Part shown: in pieces, positions 1 to 6,053 of the stretch
How positions within the stretch are numbered: position 1 is the first letter of the stretch
Layout: the number at the start of each line of letters is the position of its first letter
Translations under genes and position numbers: made by a program
The notes under the pieces: model-generated
What the model was told of the DNA's origin: nothing
The model's input: only the letters and a program-made list of their open reading frames with translations
The model's database searches: none
Origin: Desulfobacterales bacterium
GTDB lineage: Bacteria; Desulfobacterota; Desulfobacteria; Desulfobacterales; C00003060
Direction: 5' to 3'
NCBI GenBank assembly: GCA_030668505.1
Contig: DAOUTV010000092.1
Location: forward strand, 1 to 6,833
DNA: 6,833 nucleotides

Positions 1-575
1 AGATCATCCTGGATATGCTTTGCCAGATAGATATCTCCCTTCTTGGTTTTCATGATTCTTTTGATCGCCTCAGATTCTATCCGCTTGTTCCCTGTGATGA
101 TGACCTCTGCAACTTTTTCCCGTCTATATATCTTCATCCCAAGGTCTCTGGCCAGCCTTTGAACAGAATCGAGCAAAGTCTCAAGGCCCTCCCCTGCCAC
201 ATGAACGGACTCTGGAGGGGCATCCCCATCTGATTCCATAGCCTTGACATCCAAACTGAAGCGTTTACCAATCTTGGTAAAACTCCCCCATATCACAACA
301 TCAGCTCCTACGCGGAGCCCAAATGTCCGCAAACGGTTTAGGCCGCCTTCCTCGGTACCCGGCACTCCCTCAATTGGTTCGCCAGGCTCCACGACCACAA
401 CTCCTTCGTCTTTTAGTTGTTTTTCAACAAGATCCCGGATCTGCCCACTTAAGTAGTCCAACCTTTCAGGAGCATGAACTTCGAACGGCAGGACAACAAC
501 ACGAACCTCCTCCTGAGCTATTGCGCTGGTTCCACAAAACAGTAGCATTGACACAAACAATAACCACTTGAACAT
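1..575 (-). CDS. bamA: BamA (Omp85 family), N-terminal part, runs off the left edge
   Basis: BamA inserts beta-barrel proteins into the outer membrane; periplasmic POTRA domains feed a C-terminal 16-strand barrel. The frame from ATG at 575 stays open for 191 codons to the window edge. Residues 1-20 form a signal peptide (MFKWLLFVSMLLF core, then AIA before QEE as a signal peptidase I site). Residues about 24-147 are an extra alpha/beta domain (VRVVVLPFEVHAP, then GADVVIWGSFTKIGKRFSLDV) resembling the TolB N-terminal or FlgO/CsgG-like periplasmic folds. POTRA1 begins at about residue 155 (VAEVIITGNKRIESEAIKR). The remaining POTRAs and the barrel lie outside the window. A good Shine-Dalgarno sequence supports the start. 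Its position after lolD favours BamA over TamA or another Omp85 protein. The extra domain is seen directly; its fold assignment is inference from sequence style. Confidence 0.86.
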   Translation of the reverse strand, partial: MFKWLLFVSMLLFCGTSAIAQEEVRVVVLPFEVHAPERLDYLSGQIRDLVEKQLKDEGVVVVEPGEPIEGVPGTEEGGLNRLRTFGLRVGADVVIWGSFTKIGKRFSLDVKAMESDGDAPPESVHVAGEGLETLLDSVQRLARDLGMKIYRREKVAEVIITGNKRIESEAIKRIMKTKKGDIYLAKHIQDD

Positions 576-578
576 CCA

Positions 579-584
579 CACCTC
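579..584 (-). promoter_or_regulatory. Shine-Dalgarno site of bamA
   Basis: On the minus strand GAGGTG lies three bases before the ATG at 575. It is the clearest ribosome-binding site in the window and fixes the bamA start directly before a good signal peptide. The other genes have weak or unrecognisable sites. Confidence 0.7.
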
Positions 585-609
585 AGCTTGGTTCGCCCCG
601 CTCATAATT

Positions 610-663
610 GGAGTAGTGGAGTACTGGAATACTGGAGTTAATACTCCAGTACTCCAACACTCC
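610..663. repeat. Inverted array of 8-nt units between lolD and bamA
   Basis: Read on the plus strand, units GGAGTAGT (610-617), GGAGTACT (618-625), GGAATACT (626-633) and the half unit GGAGT (634-638) are followed by the loop TAAT (639-642). The same units then come back in reverse complement: ACTCC (643-647), AGTACTCC (648-655), AACACTCC (656-663). The arms pair into a long hairpin: nine uninterrupted pairs next to the loop (630-638 with 643-651), then four pairs after one mismatch, then more after two mismatches. It fills about half of the 98-bp gap and would be transcribed if lolD and bamA share an mRNA. There is no T-run after it in the direction of transcription, so it does not look like an intrinsic terminator. 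Confidence 0.85.
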
Positions 664-673
664 ATGATTCCAT

Positions 674-1363
674 TTAGTCTACCGGCAATACTTTGCCGTC
701 TATGAGTGTCACCCTGCGGGATAACTTTTTGGCTAACTTAGTGTTGTGAGTGACCACCACCGCTGTAATGCCATCGTCGCGGTTCAATGTGATTAAAAGA
801 TCATGTATTGACTCGGCAGTCCTGGCATCCAGATTTCCTGTAGGCTCATCTGCCAATAGGATCGATGGTTTCAATACCAGGGATCTTGCCACAGCCACTC
901 TTTGCTGCTCTCCCCCTGACAGCTCCCCAACATGGTGCCTGAGGCGATCGCCCAAGCCCACCCGAGTTAGGATAGCCTCGGCCCGCTCACAAGCCTCTTT
1001 GGTATTCATACCTTTTATCAAGGCAGGCATCAGGGTATTTTCCAGGGCATTGAATTCCGGCAGCAGGTGGTGAAATTGAAATACAAAGCCAATGGTCTGA
1101 TTGCGAAAAGAGGCAAGCCCTTGCTCATCGTAAGCGAAAACGCTTTCTCCCTGATAAAGGACCTCGCCATGGTCCGGTCGTTCTAAAGTACCCATAACAT
1201 GGAGAAGGGTCGACTTACCCACACCTGAAGCCCCCTCAATAGCTACCATCTCACCCTTGTAAATGTTCAGATCCACACCGCGCAACACGTCAACACGGTT
1301 ACCATTGGTAGTAAAAGATTTCCGGACATCTGTGAGACTTATCAATGGCTGCTGGCTATTCAT
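674..1363 (-). CDS. lolD: LolD, ATPase of the lipoprotein-releasing ABC transporter
   Basis: This cytoplasmic ABC ATPase powers release of outer-membrane lipoproteins from the inner membrane to the periplasmic carrier LolA, working with LolC/E-type permeases. It has 229 residues, the usual length. Visible motifs are Walker A GASGVGKST (44-52), Q-loop Gln96 in FVFQFHHLLPEFNALEN, signature LSGGEQQR (148-155), Walker B ILLADEP with catalytic Glu173, the D-loop NLD (177-179) and the switch His206 (VVTHN). The segment FHHLLPEFNALEN is typical of LolD within the wider MacB/FtsE/LolD group. The ATG at 1363 lies inside the end of lolC, overlapping it by 8 bp, which suggests translational coupling; there is no well-placed Shine-Dalgarno sequence. 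All catalytic residues are present. Confidence 0.95.
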   Translation of the reverse strand: MNSQQPLISLTDVRKSFTTNGNRVDVLRGVDLNIYKGEMVAIEGASGVGKSTLLHVMGTLERPDHGEVLYQGESVFAYDEQGLASFRNQTIGFVFQFHHLLPEFNALENTLMPALIKGMNTKEACERAEAILTRVGLGDRLRHHVGELSGGEQQRVAVARSLVLKPSILLADEPTGNLDARTAESIHDLLITLNRDDGITAVVVTHNTKLAKKLSRRVTLIDGKVLPVD

Positions 1364-2585
1364 ACCTGATGGCTGCGGCAGGGTCCAATCTGGACGCCTG
1401 GTAGGAAGGATAAAGCGTAGCCAAAAAGCTGATGGCTATGGCAGACAGGGCTATCAGAACCACGTCTACTACCTGCACCCTTACGGGAAGCGTGGAAATG
1501 TAGTAGACATCGCTGGGGAGTTTCACAAATTCATACCGCTTCAACAAAAAACAAAGCACGCTCCCTCCCATTATTCCGAGGAAGGTACCAACAATGCCAA
1601 TGACGAGACCATCAAACATAAAAATCTTCATGATGCTTTTACTGCTGGCACCCATAGATTTGAGTATGGCTATATCTTTAGTTTTCTCCATGACCATCAT
1701 AATCAGGGTGCTGATGATATTGAAGGCGGCCACTAAAATAATTAAAACCAAGATTATAAACATCACAGTCTTTTCCAGTTTCAAGGCCGAAAAAAAATTT
1801 TTGTTCATTTGCATCCAGTCCTGTGTCCAATAGGCAGGCCCTAGACAATCGAGAACAGACCTTGAGACCCCGTCAACTCCGTAAATGTCATCCACCTTAA
1901 CCTCAATGCCATGAACCGATTGACCGAGTCTGAGGAGTTGCTGCGCCGACTCAACGGAAACGTAGGCAAAGGATGCGTCATAGTCGTACATGCCCGAATC
2001 AAAAAGACCCACGACTTTGAACTTCTTCATATGAGGTATGCGGCCTCCAATCGGCGTCAAGCTACCACCAACGGGTGACACGATGTAGACTTCGTCTCCC
2101 GGATACGCCGCCAACAGCCTGGAAAGTTCCTTTCCCAGTATGATACCGGGTGGAACACCTCCGCTACTAAGAACCCGCAAATCAGTGTCCTTTACACTTT
2201 TTTCCAGGTCCACCACCCGTCCGGCCCTTGAAGGATCAATCCCTCTCAAGATAGCCCCTGAAACGCCGGAACCATGACGGAGCATGACCTGGCTGTAAAT
2301 ATAGGGGGCCGTAGCTTTTACACCCTCCACGGCCTCAATCTTTTTCATGACCTCCTTCTGATGGTCTATTTTACCAGAGCGGCTCATCACCCTTATATGG
2401 GCATTTGCCCCCAATATCTTGGATTTAATGTCTGTCCCGAATCCGGTCATCACCGCGAGCACCACCATCATAGCCATTACTCCAAGCATAACCCCTGCGA
2501 CGGAGATGACCGTGATAACCGAAATAAAAGCCTGCTTTCGTCTGGCCCGAAGATATCGAAGACCAACAAAGAGTTCAAATGACAT
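1356..2585 (-). CDS. lolC: LolC/LolE-type permease of the lipoprotein-releasing system
   Basis: This inner-membrane permease pairs with LolD to extract mature lipoproteins and pass them to LolA. It has 409 residues, normal for the family. The layout is one N-terminal membrane helix (about 20-47), a large periplasmic domain (about 48-270), and three C-terminal helices (about 273-298, 321-347, 371-392), the MacB/LolC-E FtsX topology. KTKDIAILKSMGAS (301-314) is the cytoplasmic coupling segment, and YQASRLDPAAAIRYE closes the protein as is typical. Within the periplasmic domain TPIGGRIP (177-184) matches the hook segment by which E. coli LolC binds LolA (TPMGRIP there), with one extra glycine. 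Only one permease gene lies next to lolD, so the complex may contain two copies of it; that is inference. The start MSFELFVGLRYLRARR is family-typical, although no strong ribosome-binding site precedes it. Confidence 0.93.
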   Translation of the reverse strand: MSFELFVGLRYLRARRKQAFISVITVISVAGVMLGVMAMMVVLAVMTGFGTDIKSKILGANAHIRVMSRSGKIDHQKEVMKKIEAVEGVKATAPYIYSQVMLRHGSGVSGAILRGIDPSRAGRVVDLEKSVKDTDLRVLSSGGVPPGIILGKELSRLLAAYPGDEVYIVSPVGGSLTPIGGRIPHMKKFKVVGLFDSGMYDYDASFAYVSVESAQQLLRLGQSVHGIEVKVDDIYGVDGVSRSVLDCLGPAYWTQDWMQMNKNFFSALKLEKTVMFIILVLIILVAAFNIISTLIMMVMEKTKDIAILKSMGASSKSIMKIFMFDGLVIGIVGTFLGIMGGSVLCFLLKRYEFVKLPSDVYYISTLPVRVQVVDVVLIALSAIAISFLATLYPSYQASRLDPAAAIRYE

Positions 2586-2606
2586 AAGTAGTACTTCGTT
2601 AAGAGA

Positions 2607-2727
2607 AGTGAGCTAAAGTGCCTAAAGTGAGCTAAAGTGCCTAAAGTTAAAGGAATAAAGCTCGTTCTTGCAAAAAGCCTTTCTCAAATCCTCAACTTTA
2701 GGCATTTTAGTTCACTTTAGTTCACTT
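2607..2727. repeat. Opposed arms of 9/10-nt repeat units between lysS and lolC
   Basis: The plus strand carries two tandem 19-nt copies of AGTGAGCTAAAGTGCCTAA (2607-2625 and 2626-2644), each made of a GTGAGCTAAA and a GTGCCTAAA unit. The opposite arm at about 2694-2727 reads, on the minus strand, GTGAACTAAA twice followed by ATGCCTAAAGTT. Stretches 2625-2648 and 2694-2717 are reverse complements at 22 of 24 positions, around a centre of 45 bases without repeats. The arm near lysS runs into the coding end: the TGA stop of lysS (2722-2724) is part of a repeat unit. Apart from this the 136-bp spacer shows nothing I can assign; a clear terminator or promoter is not visible. Confidence 0.85.
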
Positions 2728-4209
2728 TTTCTGTTGACCAGTCCTTTTAAGCTGCGGGAAAAGGATCACTTCACGAATAGAAGCCGCATTGGTCAGCAGC
2801 ATGACAAAGCGGTCAATCCCAACACCCTCGCCTGCTGTAGGAGGCATGCCGTATTCAAGCGCCATAACGTAATCTTCATCCATATAGTGAGACTCCTGGT
2901 CACCAGCCTCTCGGTTCGCAACTTGATCCAAAAAACGCCTTCTCTGGTCAACAGGATCGTTTAATTCCGAAAATCCGTTGGCAATCTCCCGTCCCCCAAT
3001 AAAGAGCTCAAATCGCTCCGTGATGTTAGGGTCTGAACTGTTCCTCCTGGCAAGGGGTGAGATCTCTACAGGATAGTCTACAACAAACGTCGGTTCAATC
3101 AGCTTCGGTTCTACCAACACATCAAATAGCTTAGCCAGGATCTTCCCAACCCGTTTTGCTTTTCTAATTTCAATTCCCTGTGATCCGGCAAAATCGAGCA
3201 AACGCTCTCTATCGTCCAGTATAGAAGGGTCAATGCCGCCCAGTTCAATCAACGCATCTTTCAGCGTTAACCGACGCCATGGCCCGGTCATATCAATCGT
3301 GTTCTCCTGATACTTAAAGTGCGTCTCTCCCAAAACCTGCTGCGTCACAAATCCGAACATCTCCTCGGTAAGAGACATGAGATCTTTGTGGGTCGCATAG
3401 GCTTGATAAAACTCCAACATGGTAAACTCAGGATTGTGCTGGCTTGAAACCCCCTCGTTTCTGAAGCTCCGATTAATCTCAAAGACCCGATCAAACCCTC
3501 CAATCACCAGTCGCTTCAGGTAAAGCTCCGGTGCAATCCGCAAAAAAAGACCCATCCCGAGGGCGTCGTGGAAGGTCTCAAAAGGGGTTGCCTCAGCCCC
3601 ACCGGGTATGGGCTGCATCATGGGTGTCTCCACCTCCATGAAACTCCTCTCCAGGAAAAAATTACGGAAGGCTTGAACGATATGAGCCCTCTTGATAAAA
3701 ATATCCCGAACATTCGGGTTCATGACGAGATCAAGGTATCTTTGACGGTATCGTTTTTCCGGATCCCTTAATCCGTGGAATTTTTCCGGCAGTGGTCTGA
3801 TTGCCTTGCAAAGGAGTCGGATCTCTTTGGCCAGAAGCGTCCACTCACCTGTCTTGGTCTGAAACACGACACCCTTTATTCCGATAAAGTCGCCAACGTC
3901 AAATTGTTTGAACAGGGCATAGGGTTGCCGGCCGATCTCGTCTTGTTTAACGTACGCTTGAAGCTGTCCGGTATAGTCCCTGAAATGGAAGAAGGCCGCC
4001 TTTCCAAAAGATCTGAGCCCCACGATGCGGCCTGCCATAGCAAACATGGCCGTACCGTCCACGGCATCTGCCAGCTGATCAATGTGCTTTCTAACTGCTT
4101 CAACCGTGTGTGATACCTTGAAGTCGTTGGGATAAAGATCAATGTCCTCATCAGCCAACGCCCTTGCCTTCTCATGTCGCCGGCGGATTACTTCGCTTGT
4201 TTCGTCCAT
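2722..4209 (-). CDS. lysS: Lysyl-tRNA synthetase, class II
   Basis: This cytoplasmic enzyme charges tRNA-Lys with lysine using ATP. Its 495 residues are the standard bacterial length. The N-terminal helix and YPNDF (26-30) lead into the OB-fold anticodon-binding domain (about 56-130, GRIVGLRSFGKAAFFHFRD). The class II catalytic core follows: motif 1 around 185-205 (FMEVETPMM, PIPGGA), motif 2 around 245-271 (FRNEGVSSQHNPEFTMLE), and motif 3 at 460-471 (GEGVGIDRFVML). GGREIANGFSELNDP (405-419) and the DYPVEISPLA segment (378-387) are characteristic of LysRS and separate it from AspRS and AsnRS. The ATG at 4209 is the only in-frame start giving the usual N-terminus; no strong Shine-Dalgarno sequence is visible. 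The stop codon lies inside a repeat unit shared with the spacer. lysS next to lolC-lolD is a familiar order in deltaproteobacteria. Confidence 0.97.
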   Translation of the reverse strand: MDETSEVIRRRHEKARALADEDIDLYPNDFKVSHTVEAVRKHIDQLADAVDGTAMFAMAGRIVGLRSFGKAAFFHFRDYTGQLQAYVKQDEIGRQPYALFKQFDVGDFIGIKGVVFQTKTGEWTLLAKEIRLLCKAIRPLPEKFHGLRDPEKRYRQRYLDLVMNPNVRDIFIKRAHIVQAFRNFFLERSFMEVETPMMQPIPGGAEATPFETFHDALGMGLFLRIAPELYLKRLVIGGFDRVFEINRSFRNEGVSSQHNPEFTMLEFYQAYATHKDLMSLTEEMFGFVTQQVLGETHFKYQENTIDMTGPWRRLTLKDALIELGGIDPSILDDRERLLDFAGSQGIEIRKAKRVGKILAKLFDVLVEPKLIEPTFVVDYPVEISPLARRNSSDPNITERFELFIGGREIANGFSELNDPVDQRRRFLDQVANREAGDQESHYMDEDYVMALEYGMPPTAGEGVGIDRFVMLLTNAASIREVILFPQLKRTGQQKK

Positions 4210-4363
4210 ATTGCCACACTCATAATTCAGAAATCGTTATTCGTTCACTTAAATCCAATCACGAAGGTACTAACGCACTAAAAAAACTGGTAGTTTCCTT
4301 TTCACGATTTACGTCTACACGATTCAAGATTTGCGATTGAGCTAACCTATTTGCCTGGAGGTG
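4210..4363. other. 154-bp spacer between pilS and lysS with decayed short repeats
   Basis: No gene is visible. Next to pilS lie roughly 7-nt units ACGATTT (4304-4310), ACGATTC (4319-4325), AAGATTT (4326-4332) and GCGATTG (4333-4339). Nearer to lysS the same unit appears reversed: AAATCGT (4231-4237) and TATTCGT (4238-4244). A CTAACGCACTAA segment (4270-4281) also looks repeat-like (ACTAA twice). The lysS promoter should lie here, but I cannot place convincing -35 and -10 boxes. Confidence 0.6.
4280..4300 (-). terminator. Weak terminator-like hairpin after pilS
   Basis: On the minus strand AAACT-ACC-AGTTT forms a five-pair stem followed by a run of T residues, about 65 bp past the pilS stop, in the right place to end the pil transcript before lysS. 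The stem is short and AT-rich, so it may be inactive. Confidence 0.28.
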
Positions 4364-6052
4364 TCAAGGTAAAAGGCCCGGCGGGTCTATTCTCTTGAGG
4401 TACAGCTTGAAGGTACTCCCTTGGCCCTGCTGACTTTCAACATCCAGTCGCCCGTCGTAAGATTCCAGAAGCCGGTGGACAATAGAAAGTCCCAAGCCGG
4501 TTCCGTGGGCCTTGGTAGTAAAAAAGGGATTGAAGATTTTGCTGATAGTATCTTCCGACATGCCGCTGCCGGTGTCCTTAACAGTCACCTGAACCATATC
4601 TTCTACTATATTCAAGGATACTTGTATGGTTCCAGTCCCATCAATAGCCTGAGCAGCATTCAAAAATAAGTTCCACAGGATCTGGCGTGTATGCTTAGGG
4701 TCCATCTCCGTCCATACATCAGAAGCAAGGTCTTCAACCACGGTAATTCTGTCCTGGCAAAAACCATTTTTTTTGAAAAGCTGTAATGTGTCGCCAATGG
4801 CTGAACTCAGCTCCACAGGTTCTATTTCCTCGGGACTGGGACGTGCAAACAAAAGGAAATCATTGGTCAAGGCGTTTAGCCGGTCGGTTTCCCTTAGCAC
4901 GATATCCATTAGTTTTCTGGCCACAGGGGTGTTGTTGACCTCTTTCTTAAGCAGCTGGGTTGAGCCGCTCATGGCTGCCAGCGGATTCTTTATTTCATGG
5001 GCAATGCCGGCTGCCATCTCTCCAATGGCGGCCAGCTGCTCCACCCTCTTTACATGCTCTTCCATATTTTTGAACGCGGTTAAATCTTGAAAAATTAGCA
5101 AATCACCTATTGACCTTCCATCAGGCTCTTTCAATGAAGACATGGAAAAACCCAAATAACCTGGGGTCCCGTCCTTTTTCCTAAACTCAACATCATAACG
5201 GTATGGTTTTTTTTTGAGGGGGGCGTCTTGTGTGGCCACCCGCTTAACCGCATCGGGGAATATGCTTGACAAGGGTCTTTCCAGCACTTCTTCTCTACTA
5301 TGCCCGGTTATCATCTCGGCTGCTCGATTAAAGCTGGTTATAATACCGGTAGGGGTCAATGTAAGAAGTCCGCTATCCATACTGTGTACAATGCTGGCAT
5401 TAATAGCCTCCAACTGTTCCAGGTCTTTTTGTTTCGCTTTAAGCTCTTTCTCCGTCCTGAGGGTCTGTTGAGCAAGCCAGCTGCTCAAGAAGGCAACCAA
5501 GAAGCAGGCCACCATAGTCATAATGATCTTGTAAAGCACATAGGACTCCTCGCATCCCTCTATGCTCATGCTGGCCGGGGTATAAAACGGCTTCAAAATT
5601 CCGTAGTATTCCAGATCTATCATGACCCCGTACTGAATGCTGCAAAGGGTCGCCATAATCAGGCTCCCTCTTTTGTAAAGAAGAATACTGGCGTATACAA
5701 TAACCACCAGGTAAAGGAAGGAGAAGACACTGGCAATGCTGCCGGTCACATAGATAAGAAAAGTAACAAACAGAGTGTCCAACCCGATTTGGATATAGAC
5801 GAATCTGAGACTGGGCCCGAGTCGTTTAAAGACTATAACGTATATGAACGTGAGGGCATAGACGGATGCAATTAGGCCGTAAAGCACCAAGAGAGGGGGG
5901 GTGTCGTGGGATTCACGATACTTGAATTGAACCAGGATGCTTGAGCCGAGAAGAACGGTGACAAATACAACTCGCAAAAACATCAACCACTGGAGTCTTC
6001 CAGACAAGTATTCGTGTGAGGCTTGTTCCTTAGAAGTAACTCCGGCCACCAT
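4364..6052 (-). CDS. pilS: PilS-like membrane sensor histidine kinase with PAS domain
   Basis: This sensor kinase probably autophosphorylates on histidine and passes the phosphate to an NtrC-type regulator such as PilR, controlling sigma-54-dependent pilin transcription. With the ATG at 6052 it has 562 residues. The N-terminal region has about six membrane helices (roughly 23-42, 53-75, 84-104, 105-127, 129-145, 172-194) with short loops, as in PilS. A coiled-coil linker (195-215) leads to a PAS domain (about 216-325, MDSGLLTLTPTGIITSFNRAAEMITG). The H-box is IAHEIKNPLAAMSGS with His352; the ATPase domain has the N-box NLFLNAAQA (461-469), G1 DTGSGM (493-498) and F/G2 NPFFTTKAHGTGLGLS (508-523). 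The frame stays open 78 bases further up into pilC, but that upstream start would give a non-family N-terminus. The start lies one base after the pilC stop, so the two genes are surely co-transcribed. No pilR follows; lysS does. NtrB-like or other NtrC-partner kinases are the alternative. Confidence 0.85.
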   Translation of the reverse strand: MVAGVTSKEQASHEYLSGRLQWLMFLRVVFVTVLLGSSILVQFKYRESHDTPPLLVLYGLIASVYALTFIYVIVFKRLGPSLRFVYIQIGLDTLFVTFLIYVTGSIASVFSFLYLVVIVYASILLYKRGSLIMATLCSIQYGVMIDLEYYGILKPFYTPASMSIEGCEESYVLYKIIMTMVACFLVAFLSSWLAQQTLRTEKELKAKQKDLEQLEAINASIVHSMDSGLLTLTPTGIITSFNRAAEMITGHSREEVLERPLSSIFPDAVKRVATQDAPLKKKPYRYDVEFRKKDGTPGYLGFSMSSLKEPDGRSIGDLLIFQDLTAFKNMEEHVKRVEQLAAIGEMAAGIAHEIKNPLAAMSGSTQLLKKEVNNTPVARKLMDIVLRETDRLNALTNDFLLFARPSPEEIEPVELSSAIGDTLQLFKKNGFCQDRITVVEDLASDVWTEMDPKHTRQILWNLFLNAAQAIDGTGTIQVSLNIVEDMVQVTVKDTGSGMSEDTISKIFNPFFTTKAHGTGLGLSIVHRLLESYDGRLDVESQQGQGSTFKLYLKRIDPPGLLP

Positions 6053-6053
6053 C

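Noticed and set aside
1263..1736. Plus-strand open frame of 157 codons opposite the lolC/lolD junction
   Set aside because: It crosses two well-supported genes on the other strand and has no recognisable motif.
2649..2693. Possible sigma-70 promoter for lolC (TTGCAA, 16-17 nt, TTTAAC on the minus strand)
   Set aside because: The -10 match is poor and such pairs are common by chance in AT-rich spacers, so it is not listed as a feature.
2607..2727. CRISPR-like array
   Set aside because: Units are 9-19 nt, directly abutting and in opposed arms, with no spacers of uniform length and no cas genes nearby.
5300..5875. Plus-strand open frame of 191 codons opposite pilS
   Set aside because: It is antisense to the membrane and PAS regions of pilS, with no family resemblance and no plausible initiation context.
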